Source of the DNA: CADEFQ01 sp050249415
GTDB taxonomy: Bacteria; Pseudomonadota; Gammaproteobacteria; Steroidobacterales; Steroidobacteraceae
Length of the DNA stretch: 64,000 nt
NCBI GenBank assembly: GCA_050249415.1
Contig: JBFWQO010000001.1
Location: 434,001 to 498,000, forward strand
Direction: 5' to 3'
Below the pieces are notes generated by a model, which saw only the letters and a program-made list of their open reading frames with translations, made no database searches and was not told where the DNA came from. Made by a program: the position numbers and the translations under genes. Positions 16,777-25,555 of the stretch are shown piece after piece (position 1 is the first letter of the stretch; every line of letters begins with the position of its first letter).

Positions 16777-18597
16777 CTAGAGCGGATAATAGCGCGGAAG
16801 CAGCCATGACAGCGCTATCCACATGATCAGCATCAGCGGCACGCCGACCCGCACGAAATCCTTGAAGCGATAGCCACCCGCGCTGAAGACGAGCAGGTTG
16901 CAGTTGTCGGCGAGCGGAGTCGCGTAGCCCATGTTGACGCCGAACAGCACCGCGAGGACGAAGGGCTCCGGCGTGAGGCCGAGCTGGCGCGCGAGCTCGA
17001 CCGCGATCGGCGTGCCGATCACCGCCGCGGCACTGTTCGAGACGAAGTTCGCGAGCACCGCCATGAAGATCATCGTGGCGCTCAGGATCACCGGGTGCGG
17101 CAGGTGCACGGTGACGGCGACCAGCAGGCTCGCGAGGAACGCCGCGGCACCGGTCTTGACGAGCGCGAGTGCGAGCGCGATCGCGGCCACGGTGAGGAAG
17201 ATCATCGAGGAATCGAGCGCGCGCGTGGCGTCGCGCCATTTGAGGCAGCCCGTGAACACCATCGCGAGCACGCCGACGAGCGCCGCGATCGCGACCGGCG
17301 CGATGCGCAGCGATGCGGCCGCGATGATCATCGCCATGATGGCGAGCGCGAGGGGCGCCTTGCGCGTTTCCGGCACATCGGTCGTCGCATCGAGCACCAG
17401 CAACTCGCCGCTCCGCTTGACCGCGGCGATCTGCGCCGCGGGCCCCTGCACGAGCAGCACGTCGCCGACGCCGAGCTGCTCGGACTGGAGCCGCGCGACG
17501 CGCGCGCCCCATTCATCCCCTTCACCGGGACGGTGGCGCGCGAGCGCCACGAGCTGGTAGCGCTCGTCGAAGTCGACTTCATCGAGTGTGCGTCCGGCGA
17601 GCAGCGACCCGGGCGTGATGACGAGTTCGGCGGTCTGCTGGTCGCCGGCCTTCAGCGGGTGCTCCTCGTCGACCGGCACGTCGTCGGCGTACAGGTCGCC
17701 ACCGACCATGCGCGCGTATTCCATCAGGCGCTCGGGCGTGTCGCGCACGTGCAGCTGGTCGCCGGCGGCGAGCACGATGTCGGGCAGCGGAACGATCGGC
17801 AGGCCGGTGCCGCGCGTCACTGCACGGACTTTCATCGTGCCGCCGGTCTTGCGGACCACGTCGGCGAGCTTCGCGCCGTCCGCGGTCCCGCCCGCCTTGA
17901 TGCGCATCTGCGCGATGAACACGCGCGGCGAGGTGTCGACGACCGCGGCGGCCTTCGGCAGCAGGTACGGGGCGATCAGCCACAGGTAGAGGATGCCGAT
18001 GCCGCCCGCGATCGCGGCCGGTTCGAGGAAGTCGAACATGTGGAACTGCGGCACACCGAGACTCGCTGCGGTGCCGATCACGAGGAGGTTCAGCGACGTG
18101 CCGATCGGCGTGCCCATGCCCCCGATCTGCGCCGCGAAGGTCATCGGCATCAGCGTTCGCGACGGCGAACTGCCCGAGCGCAGCGCCACGGTCGTCAGGA
18201 TCGGGATCATCAGCGCGACGAGCGGCGTGTTGTTCATGAACGCGCTCGCGAACGAAGTGAGCGCGAGCATCACGCCGAGCGCGAGCAGGGGGCTCGCGGC
18301 CCACAGGCGCGTCACGATGCGCCCGAGCGGCGCGAGCGCGCCGGTGCGCACCAGCCCCTGGGTGGCCATCACGAGGCCGCAGATCGCGACGAGCGCCTCG
18401 TTGCCGAAGCCGAGGAAGAAATCCGTCGGCTCGAGCGGCCCCTCGGCGGTCGTGTAGGGAAAGAGGATGAAGCCCGCGGCGAGCAGCGTGACGATCAGGA
18501 GGCTCGAGGTCTCGATCGCCAGGTCGTCGCGCGCGAACAGCACGAACGCGAACGCCGTCAGGACGAGGACGGCGATCGCGTGTGCATCGAGTGCCAT
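16777..18597 (-). CDS. SLC13 family permease with two TrkA_C domains
   Basis: A 606-residue permease of the DASS/CitT group. Two membrane halves (about residues 1-190 and 395-606) flank two cytosolic RCK/TrkA_C-type domains (about 200-385, with MKVRAVTRGTGLPIVPLPD and LVALARHRPGEGDEWGARV). The repeated transport signature is visible as MNNTPLVALMIPI and FVSNSAAAVIGTPI. Such proteins move sulfate, dicarboxylates or related anions, and the RCK domains likely sense a ligand. A GTG at 18621 is in frame, but the ATG at 18597 (MALDAHAIAV) starts right before the first membrane segment and is preferred. Confidence 0.88.
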   Translation of the reverse strand: MALDAHAIAVLVLTAFAFVLFARDDLAIETSSLLIVTLLAAGFILFPYTTAEGPLEPTDFFLGFGNEALVAICGLVMATQGLVRTGALAPLGRIVTRLWAASPLLALGVMLALTSFASAFMNNTPLVALMIPILTTVALRSGSSPSRTLMPMTFAAQIGGMGTPIGTSLNLLVIGTAASLGVPQFHMFDFLEPAAIAGGIGILYLWLIAPYLLPKAAAVVDTSPRVFIAQMRIKAGGTADGAKLADVVRKTGGTMKVRAVTRGTGLPIVPLPDIVLAAGDQLHVRDTPERLMEYARMVGGDLYADDVPVDEEHPLKAGDQQTAELVITPGSLLAGRTLDEVDFDERYQLVALARHRPGEGDEWGARVARLQSEQLGVGDVLLVQGPAAQIAAVKRSGELLVLDATTDVPETRKAPLALAIMAMIIAAASLRIAPVAIAALVGVLAMVFTGCLKWRDATRALDSSMIFLTVAAIALALALVKTGAAAFLASLLVAVTVHLPHPVILSATMIFMAVLANFVSNSAAAVIGTPIAVELARQLGLTPEPFVLAVLFGVNMGYATPLADNCNLLVFSAGGYRFKDFVRVGVPLMLIMWIALSWLLPRYYPL

Positions 18598-18654
18598 GTT
18601 GGCGGCAGGCGGCGGCCGCACGGCCGCCGGCGCGTCAGGGTGACGGGGGCAGGG

Positions 18655-19266
18655 CTACTTCTGCTTCCAGGCGCCGCCCTCCTGGTAATACCAGCCCGCC
18701 TTCGCGCGCGCGACCCAGCGGCGCGCGAAGGTCTGGCGGATGTCCGCTTCCCATTCGGGGTGGCCGTTCGCCTTGGCGATCGCGGTGTAGAGCGCGGCGC
18801 GGTCGGTGTTGTCCTCGGACACGAGGCGCTTGACGGCGGCGCGTTCCGGCAGCGGCACGGCGCCCTGGTCGCGGATGTCGATGAGCCCGTTCGCGGTGAG
18901 CCCCACGGCGCCCGACGTGAAATACTTTTCCAGCTGCGGGAATCGCTGCGACATCGACGCGGTGATCGCGCGGATCTCCGGCGAGTCGATGTCGAGGTTG
19001 GCATTGCCCTGTGCGTGGGCCGCCGGTATCAGGGCATCGACGATCGCCGCCGCGAATGTCGCCAGCGGCGAACCGCCGTGCGGGGCATTGTAGGTCTGCG
19101 GCGGCGTCTTGCCGGCGGCGCCGGACGAGGACCCGGTGACCTGGTCGATGATCTGATCAGCCGCCTTCTCCGCGGCGGCCGCCGGGAAATAGACGTTGAT
19201 GGTGACGCACGCCGCGAACAGCAGGCTGGCGAGTGCGAGTTTGCAAGGCAGGACGACCTTGTGCAT
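18655..19266 (-). CDS. ydbL: YdbL family lipoprotein (DUF1318)
   Basis: A 203-residue exported protein. The signal ends in LLFAAC (Cys about 20), followed by VTINVYFPAAAAEKAADQIID, the usual start of DUF1318 lipoproteins. The C-terminal 80 residues (GLTANGLIDIRD ... FARRWVARAKAGWYYQEGGAWKQ) match E. coli YdbL. A strong Shine-Dalgarno (GGGAGAGG) precedes the ATG. It lies just downstream of ydbH, and no separate ynbE is found. In E. coli ydbH-ynbE-ydbL act together in transport of phospholipid to the outer membrane; here the N-terminal lipoprotein part may replace YnbE, which is speculation. Confidence 0.85.
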   Translation of the reverse strand: MHKVVLPCKLALASLLFAACVTINVYFPAAAAEKAADQIIDQVTGSSSGAAGKTPPQTYNAPHGGSPLATFAAAIVDALIPAAHAQGNANLDIDSPEIRAITASMSQRFPQLEKYFTSGAVGLTANGLIDIRDQGAVPLPERAAVKRLVSEDNTDRAALYTAIAKANGHPEWEADIRQTFARRWVARAKAGWYYQEGGAWKQK

Positions 19267-19339
19267 GGACCTCTCCCGAGTCACGTGACCATTGTCCGGC
19301 AGGCGCGTGAACGCAGCCTGAACCAGTGTACCTGCGGGC

Positions 19340-21406
19340 TCACTCGACGACCACGTCCCGTGCCTCGAGGCCGGAAGCGATTTGCGAGACGAGCTGCCGC
19401 CAGTTGACGCGGCCCTGGTTGCCGATGATGTCGATGCGCGGCAGGCCGCGGCCCTTGACGATGTAATAGCCATTGGCCGCCGGCTCGACGCCCGCCATCA
19501 GGCACACATCGTTCCTGAGGCGGCAACGTATCCCGATGCGGTCGTAGCTGTATTCGTCGAAGAAGCGCAGCACGCCCGATTGCAGCGCCTGGGTGACCCC
19601 GCCGCCGCCGCCGCCGACATTCGACAGTTCCTTCACCGCCTTCGCGCTGATGCGGTGGCGCGAGCGGTCGCCCGCCGGGGTCTCGAGGCGGGCGTCGAAC
19701 GCGACCGGCGACCAGTTGAACAGCTCGAGCCCGAGGATGTCGGCATCGAGGCGCCCGGTGATCGTGCCGAAGGCGAATGCGCGCGTGACGAGATCGAGGT
19801 CGAGGTTGCGGCCGCGCACGTCGGCGTAGAGCCGCGGCCATTTGCCGAGCGGGTCGACCAGCCGCAGGTGGCTCGCGACGACGATGCCGTCGAACACGTT
19901 CGCTTCGATGTTGCCGTTCACGGTGAGCTCGTCGCCGCGCAACTCGACGCCCGGGATGCGTCCGCCGATGCGCCCCGAAAACTCCGGCCACCCGAACGCC
20001 TTGCACAGCGGCGGCAGGCTGATCGGGTCGATGTCCGCGTCGAAACGCACGCTCATTGCCTGGCTGCCGAGGCCCGTGATCGCGAGCGTGCGCACGTCGA
20101 GCGCGCCGTCGAAGATCGGCATGTGCCACGGCTCGGCGAGCACGAAGTTCGCGGCGCGCGTGACGAAATCGATGCGCGAGGAGCCGCCCGAGAGGCCGTA
20201 GGCGCCGCCCGAACTCCACGTGAGCCACGAGGGCGCGACATCGGCGTTCCTGCCGGCGGCCCAGTGCAGTTCGCCGGCGACATCCTTCATGAAGAACTCC
20301 CGGTCATTGTGGGCGGAGACTCCGGCGAGCCGCAGACCCACCCGCACCGGCGCGTTGTCCGCGAGTTCCACCGTGCCGCTCGCGCTTCCGGCCGTGATCA
20401 GATCGCCGAAGTCCGTCGCCGCGAGCGTGATCTGCATCAGGCTCGTGTAGGCGGCGGGGAACTCGAGCGAGGTGATCTCGAGTCGTCCCGTCGCGAGCTT
20501 CGGCGCATCCCCGAGAGCGACCGTGGCCGTGCCGTGCAGGGCGAGGAGACCTGGCGCCACGGCCGACAACTGTTCGAACGTGAGCGTCTCGCCTGCCCAG
20601 CGGCCCACGGCTTCGAGCGCGAGCGGGTTGCGGTTGAAATCGAGCAGGATCGGTCCTGCGAGCGCCTGGCCACGCTCGCCGCGCACGCGCGCCGCCACGG
20701 CGTATGTGTCGCGCCGCGCGTCGAGCGAGAGGCCGACGGTGACGGCCGCGCCTTCGGCGATGATCGTGCTCGCCTCGTTCGACAGGTTCACGGCCGAGAG
20801 CGCCCACGTCGTCTCGGCATGGAGCGGCTCGTCCCCGCCGCGTACGGCGAATGTTGCCGACGCGGTGCCGTCGAGTGTCCACCCGGCGGGCAGCGGGAAC
20901 CATGGTGCGACGAGCGCGCGCAGCGCGGCGAGGTCGAGTGCCGCCGCGTTGCCGTCGGCTCGCCATCCGGCGGGGTCGGAGCGCCCGTGCAGTTCGAGGC
21001 GGCCACCGGCGAGCGATGCGATCGCGGCACGCACCTCGCCGACGGACCGATCGGCGCGATAGGCGGCGGACAGGGCAATCGACTGCGGGCCGATCGGTGT
21101 GTGCGCGATCGACAGTTGCGCGCGCTCGCAGCCGAACTCGGGGTCGGCTATCACCGGCATGGGGCAGTGCAGGCGCAGGTTGCGAAGCTCCGGCCCGTTC
21201 GGGCCTGGCCGAGCGCGGCCGATCGTGAGCGTCGCGTCGGTGTGCCGGCCTTCGCCGAGCGCGAGCCGGGCCGCGACGCTGGCGAGCCGCACCTCGCCCG
21301 CGACCACTTCACGCGCCTTGAAGGTGAGCGCGTCGAACGCCGCCGCGTGCGCAGTCGCCAGGCAGGCGAGCGCGGCGAAGAGCCAGGGCGAGGTGCGCGA
21401 ATCCAC
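19340..21406 (-). CDS. ydbH: YdbH family AsmA-like lipid transport protein
   Basis: A 688-residue protein with an N-terminal signal or anchor (LFAALACLATAHAAAF) and a long beta-rich AsmA-like body. The YdbH-type C-terminus contains GVLRFFDEYSYDRIGIRCRLRNDVC and GLPRIDIIGNQGRVNWRQL. It is shorter than E. coli YdbH (about 880). The family is partly redundant with TamB and YhdP as a bridge moving phospholipid between inner and outer membrane; tamB lies 12 kb away on the same strand. GTG start at 21406. The ydbL-like gene follows after 73 nt. Confidence 0.85.
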   Translation of the reverse strand: MDSRTSPWLFAALACLATAHAAAFDALTFKAREVVAGEVRLASVAARLALGEGRHTDATLTIGRARPGPNGPELRNLRLHCPMPVIADPEFGCERAQLSIAHTPIGPQSIALSAAYRADRSVGEVRAAIASLAGGRLELHGRSDPAGWRADGNAAALDLAALRALVAPWFPLPAGWTLDGTASATFAVRGGDEPLHAETTWALSAVNLSNEASTIIAEGAAVTVGLSLDARRDTYAVAARVRGERGQALAGPILLDFNRNPLALEAVGRWAGETLTFEQLSAVAPGLLALHGTATVALGDAPKLATGRLEITSLEFPAAYTSLMQITLAATDFGDLITAGSASGTVELADNAPVRVGLRLAGVSAHNDREFFMKDVAGELHWAAGRNADVAPSWLTWSSGGAYGLSGGSSRIDFVTRAANFVLAEPWHMPIFDGALDVRTLAITGLGSQAMSVRFDADIDPISLPPLCKAFGWPEFSGRIGGRIPGVELRGDELTVNGNIEANVFDGIVVASHLRLVDPLGKWPRLYADVRGRNLDLDLVTRAFAFGTITGRLDADILGLELFNWSPVAFDARLETPAGDRSRHRISAKAVKELSNVGGGGGGVTQALQSGVLRFFDEYSYDRIGIRCRLRNDVCLMAGVEPAANGYYIVKGRGLPRIDIIGNQGRVNWRQLVSQIASGLEARDVVVE

Positions 21407-21492
21407 GGCCGGGAGTGTAGCGCGCGGCGGCTGTCACACGACGTTCACGGTCCTGTCATGCAGGTGACTCGCGCCGTGCGCACAGTGCGCGC

Positions 21493-22038
21493 ATGAGCCG
21501 GCCGGCCAGGAATGCTCCACAACTGATCGCGCGCTTCGACCTCGCGGAGTATCGGCTCTGCCTGCGGCTGAACCGCACGACGGAGATGCGCGCCGTGCGG
21601 CTCCTGTTCGTCGCCGCGAGCCGCGTGGGCGACGGCGCGCTCTGGTACGCGCTCGTGCTCGCCCTGCCGCTCGCGTTCGGCAGCGCCGCATTGCCGGCTT
21701 CGACCGCCATGGCGGTCACGGGGCTCGGCGGGCTGGTCCTCTACAAGGCGCTCAAGCGGACATTCGTACGCGAGCGGCCGTTCGTCCGCCACCGCGGCCT
21801 CTCGCTCGCGACCGCGCCACTCGACCGGTACAGCTTTCCGTCCGGGCACACGCTGCACGCGGTCGCCTTCACGTGGCAGGCCGTGCACTTCGCGCCGGGC
21901 CTCGGCTACGTGCTGGTGCCGCTCGCGGCGCTGATCGCCGTCTCCCGGGTCGTCCTCGGTCTTCACTACCCGACGGATGTGCTGGTCGGCGCGGCGCTCG
22001 GTGCGGCGCTCGGTGCGGCAGGCGTCGCGCTGGCCTGA
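21493..22038 (+). CDS. PAP2 family phosphatase
   Basis: A 181-residue membrane protein of the lipid phosphatase (PAP2/PgpB-like) superfamily. The tripartite active site is complete: K-x6-R-x-RP appears as KALKRTFVRERPF, PSGH as SFPSGHT, and SR-x5-H-x3-D as SRVVLGLHYPTD. Four to five membrane segments surround these. Substrates in relatives are phosphatidic acid, phosphatidylglycerophosphate or undecaprenyl pyrophosphate. It is 11 nt upstream of the broken glycosyltransferase, a pairing that suggests a glycolipid or cell-envelope role. Confidence 0.9.
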   Translation: MSRPARNAPQLIARFDLAEYRLCLRLNRTTEMRAVRLLFVAASRVGDGALWYALVLALPLAFGSAALPASTAMAVTGLGGLVLYKALKRTFVRERPFVRHRGLSLATAPLDRYSFPSGHTLHAVAFTWQAVHFAPGLGYVLVPLAALIAVSRVVLGLHYPTDVLVGAALGAALGAAGVALA

Positions 22039-22049
22039 CGCGGCGAGCC

Positions 22050-22645
22050 GTGCACGTCGTCTACGTCTCCGACGTCTACTTTCCGCGCGTCAACGGCGTG
22101 TCGACGTCGATTCGCGCGTTTCGCGCCGACCTCGTCGCCGCCGGGGTCGAGACGACGCTCGTTGCGCCGGACTATGGCCCCGGGCAGGCATCTGCAGACG
22201 CCGACGGCATCGTGCGCGTGCCCTATCGCCCGCTGCTGCTGTACGTCGGGCGGGTGGCGCACGAGAAGAACATCGGGTTCCTGCTGCGCATGCACGCATT
22301 GCTGCTCGCCCGGCGCCCGGACGCATTGCTCGTGATCGCGGGTGAAGGCCCCGCGCGCGAGTCGCTGCTGCGCCTCGCGACGGAGCTTGGCACGAGCCGC
22401 GATGTGCGGTTCATCGGCTACCTGGATCGCGACGGGGAGCTGCCCGACTGCTACGCGGCGTGCGACGTGTTCGTGTTCGCGTCGCGCACCGAGACGCAGG
22501 GCCTCGTGCTGCTCGAGGCGATGGCCCAGGGCGCGCCGGTCGCGGCGCTCTCGCCCGCGCGTACGCCGCGCGCCGGTCGTCCGCCGTGATGGCGCAACGG
22601 CTCGCAACGCTCTATCGGCAGATCGCGTCGCCCGACTTGCGCTAA
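22050..22645 (+). pseudogene. Group 1 glycosyltransferase with internal deletions
   Basis: The open frame 22050-22589 (179 residues, GTG start) has the N-terminal GT4 motif YVSDVYFPRVNGVSTSIR. It then jumps at about residue 60 (near 22225) straight to the C-terminal Rossmann half (LLLYVGRVAHEKNIGFLL ... FASRTETQGLVLLEAMAQG). A normal enzyme has roughly 140 more residues between these, including the acceptor-binding region. After residue 165 the frame is lost, but the expected C-terminus resumes in another frame as AVMAQRLATLYRQIA, ending at 22645. Two deletions and a frameshift make an active enzyme unlikely. Confidence 0.8.
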
Positions 22646-22674
22646 ACTTCCGCGCCACGGCCGCGGGAGCTTGC

Positions 22675-24075
22675 ATGGTGATGAAACGTGCGTTGATCGT
22701 CGATGACTCGAAGTCGGCGCGCGCGTTCCTGGCACGCATTCTTTCGAAATACGAGATCGGCGTGGACACGGCGGAATCCGCCGAGCAGGCGATCGAGTAT
22801 CTCGGCGGCGCGCGGCCGGATGTGATCTTCATGGATCACCTGATGCCCGGGATGGACGGCTTCCAGGCGGTGCAGATCATCAAGAACAATCCGCGCACCG
22901 CGACCATCCCGATCATGATGTACACCTCGCAGGAAGGAGAGCTGTACGTGGGGCAGGCGCGCGCGCTCGGCGCGATCGGCGTGCTGCCGAAGCAGATCCA
23001 GCCGACCGACGTGTCGAAGGTGCTCTACCAGCTGAAGCTGATTCCGGACCGGCGCACCGACGAGCAGCGCTCGTTCGAGGCGGTACTGCCCGGCGAGCGG
23101 CCCCTCGACGCCACGGTGCCGGCGACGCAGTCGCCGCTCGCGACGCGCAGTGCGGCCCCGCCGGCCGCACCGGTGGCCGACACGTCCGCTGCCGCGGGGC
23201 CGGCATCCGGCGGGGCGGAGCTGCGTGCGATGATCGAAGCGATCGTGCGCGAGCACGCCACGGCATCACGCCGTTCGATCACGGCCCATTTCGACGACCA
23301 GGCTGCGCGGCTGATCCAGGATGTCCGCGGCGCCGTGCAGGAAGCGTTGCCCGTGCCGCAGCCCCCGGTCGCGCCGCGCGCGCCGAAGCCCTGGGGTTGG
23401 GCGCTCGCGGCGCTGGCGGTGGTCGCCGCGGGCGTGCTCGGCGCACTGTGGTGGCGCGAGGTCGGCGCGAACCGGCTGCTCACCGCCGAGCTCACTGCCT
23501 CGCGCGCGCATGGCGAGCAGCTCGATGACCGCGTCGCGACCCTCGAGGCGGCGGAGGCTGCCCGCGCCGACGAGATCGCTTCCGGTGTGCTCGCCTCACG
23601 CACGCTCGCCGACGCCGGCCTCCTCGCACGCGCGCTCGTGCCGTACGGCGAAGTGCCGCTCGCGAACGACCGGCTCGTCGTCGTGCGCGATGCGCTCACG
23701 AAGCTCGCGGCCGCCGGTTTTCGCGGTGAGGTCGAGGTGACGACTTACCCGGGGCGTTTCTGCCTCGTCGGCAATGCCACCGAAGGCTGGTCGCTCGCAC
23801 CCGACGATACCCCGGTGAGCCGCTGCGGCCTGATCGGCAACCCGGCGTTCGACGGCACGCGGCCCGCGCAGCGCGAGTCGCTCGCGTTTGCCAATCTCGT
23901 CGCGGAGAGTCGCCGGGAGAGCGGCGGCGCGATCGACGTGCGCGTCGCCACGGGCACGGCCGACGACACGGCGCTTGCGTATCCGGCTCCCTCGGGCGCG
24001 CTCACCGCGGCCGACTGGAATCGTGCGGGCTACGCGAACAATCGCGTCGAGCTGCGTGCGCGCCCCGCGCCCTGA
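22675..24075 (+). CDS. Membrane-anchored response regulator (REC plus C-terminal periplasmic domain)
   Basis: A 466-residue protein. Residues 5-120 form a receiver domain with the acidic pair DD (10-11), phospho-acceptor Asp54 (IFMDHLMPGMDG) and the conserved Lys in GVLPKQ. An Ala/Pro-rich linker leads to a helical stretch, then a single membrane segment (about 242-262, WGWALAALAVVAAGVLGALWW). After it come a coiled coil (QLDDRVATLEAAEAARADEIA) and a domain of about 170 residues ending RAGYANNRVELRARP, which recalls the NRRVEL ending of OmpA-type proteins without a clear OmpA core. GGGAG precedes the start. Partner kinase and output are unknown. Confidence 0.75.
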   Translation: MVMKRALIVDDSKSARAFLARILSKYEIGVDTAESAEQAIEYLGGARPDVIFMDHLMPGMDGFQAVQIIKNNPRTATIPIMMYTSQEGELYVGQARALGAIGVLPKQIQPTDVSKVLYQLKLIPDRRTDEQRSFEAVLPGERPLDATVPATQSPLATRSAAPPAAPVADTSAAAGPASGGAELRAMIEAIVREHATASRRSITAHFDDQAARLIQDVRGAVQEALPVPQPPVAPRAPKPWGWALAALAVVAAGVLGALWWREVGANRLLTAELTASRAHGEQLDDRVATLEAAEAARADEIASGVLASRTLADAGLLARALVPYGEVPLANDRLVVVRDALTKLAAAGFRGEVEVTTYPGRFCLVGNATEGWSLAPDDTPVSRCGLIGNPAFDGTRPAQRESLAFANLVAESRRESGGAIDVRVATGTADDTALAYPAPSGALTAADWNRAGYANNRVELRARPAP

Positions 24076-25135
24076 CCCCGGGGCCGCCGCCGAAATCACC
24101 GTCGGCGCACGCTTTCATCCCCGGGCCGTCATCGATGGCACGCTCGCGCCGCCGCTCTGGCTGCGTGGCGGGCACGCGCAGTCGATCCTGCCGAGCCTGC
24201 CGTGGCGGCGCCCGGCCGTGGAGCGACGCGCGCAACCCCTGCTCGCCGCGAGCCGCGAGTGCCTCATCGATTGCGGCGAGGGCACGACGTTGCAGGGCTT
24301 TCGCGCCCGGCCGGAGCGCATCGCGGCGGATGCGCCGCTCGCCGTCGTGCTGCACGGATGGGAGGGCAGCGCGCAGTCGCTCTATGTGCTGTCGCTCGCG
24401 CAGACACTGTTTGCGACGGGGCGCGAAGTCGTACGGCTCAACCTGCGCGACCACGGCGACACGCACCACCTGAATCGCGAGCTGTTCCACTCCTGCCGCC
24501 TGCCCGAAGTGCTCGGCGCGCTGCGCGCGATCCAGCAGACGGGGGCGCACCGGCCACTCGACCTGATCGGCTTTTCGCTCGGCGGCAACTTCCTGCTGCG
24601 TGCCGCTGCCGCGGCGCACGATGCGGGCCTCGCGGTGGCGCACGCGATCGCCATCTCGCCGGTGCTCGATCCGAAGCGCACGCTCGAAGCGCTCGAGCGG
24701 GGCGCCGCGCTCTACAGCCGCTACTTCGAGATCAAGTGGGGCCGCTCGCTCGTGAAGAAGCAGGCGGCGTGGCCCGAGGACTACGATTTCCGGGAACTGA
24801 TGCAGCGGGGCGGGCTGCGGCGCATGACCCGCGAACTCGTGAGCCGGCACACGAATTTTCCGTCGCTCGACGATTACCTCGAGGGCTACGCGATCACCGG
24901 CGCGCGACTCGCCCTGCTCGACGTGCCCTCGACGATCATCGCGGCGCTCGATGACCCGATCATCCCCCCCGCCGACCTCTCCCGGCTCGCCGCTCCGGAG
25001 GCACTGCGTATCGTCCTCACGCCCCACGGCGGGCACTGCGGATTCTTCGAGGAGCTCACCGCGCCGAGCTGGGCGGACCGGCGCGTCGCGGCGATCCTCG
25101 ATGGTTCAGGCGGGGCGGCCACCGCAACGCGCTGA
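24056..25135 (+). CDS. YheT-like alpha/beta hydrolase
   Basis: A 359-residue alpha/beta hydrolase of the YheT/ABHD1 group. It begins with the family phrase PPLWLRGGHAQSILPSL. The oxyanion-strand motif is VVLHGWEGS, the nucleophile elbow GFSLGGN, the acid is in AALDDPIIPP, and the catalytic His in HGGHCGF. Members are putative carboxyl-esterases of unclear substrate. The GTG at 24056 gives a 20-nt overlap with the preceding gene; no better start is visible, so the first 15 residues are uncertain. It ends 1 nt before the convergent DUF6491 stop. Confidence 0.85.
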   Translation: MRAPRPDPGAAAEITVGARFHPRAVIDGTLAPPLWLRGGHAQSILPSLPWRRPAVERRAQPLLAASRECLIDCGEGTTLQGFRARPERIAADAPLAVVLHGWEGSAQSLYVLSLAQTLFATGREVVRLNLRDHGDTHHLNRELFHSCRLPEVLGALRAIQQTGAHRPLDLIGFSLGGNFLLRAAAAAHDAGLAVAHAIAISPVLDPKRTLEALERGAALYSRYFEIKWGRSLVKKQAAWPEDYDFRELMQRGGLRRMTRELVSRHTNFPSLDDYLEGYAITGARLALLDVPSTIIAALDDPIIPPADLSRLAAPEALRIVLTPHGGHCGFFEELTAPSWADRRVAAILDGSGGAATATR

Positions 25136-25136
25136 A

Positions 25137-25505
25137 TCACCACTTGTCGGGCTTCGGGATTTCCTGGAACGTGCGGAAGAAGCATTCGTGGCCGTCGACA
25201 TAGATCGAGCTGAACTTGTCGAGCGAGCCGAGCACGTCGCTCACGAAGCCGATCCGGTGCGCGAAATCGAGGCCGATGCAGGGCCCGAAGAACGTCGCCC
25301 GGTAATACTTGCCGTTCTGCGCGCGGATCAGCAGCGCGTCGTTGCGCTGCGCCTTCCAGTCGCGAATGCCGCCGTAGTTGACGAAATTGATCTGCGCGCG
25401 ATCCGGCGGCGGTTGGGCGTCGGCTCCCGTCTTCGGGTCGCCGGCATGGGCTGTCGCGGCCGCCGTCATCGCCGCGAGAGCGCAAAGCACTGTGAATCTG
25501 TTCAT
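25137..25505 (-). CDS. DUF6491 family secreted protein
   Basis: A 122-residue protein with a clear Sec signal (MNRFTVLCALAAMTAAATAHA, cleavage near residue 21). The mature domain contains INFVNYGGIRDWKA, LIRAQNGKYYRATFFGPC and a second Cys in DGHECFFRTF, so one disulfide is possible. It resembles DUF6491 proteins, small periplasmic proteins common in high-GC gammaproteobacteria and without known function. It stands alone on the minus strand, convergent with the hydrolase gene and 50 nt beyond the end of the glycerol operon. Confidence 0.75.
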   Translation of the reverse strand: MNRFTVLCALAAMTAAATAHAGDPKTGADAQPPPDRAQINFVNYGGIRDWKAQRNDALLIRAQNGKYYRATFFGPCIGLDFAHRIGFVSDVLGSLDKFSSIYVDGHECFFRTFQEIPKPDKW

Positions 25506-25555
25506 GGTGGGTTGGAGTGCCTGCGGGCGCGACAGTTCGCGCGGATGAACGAAAA

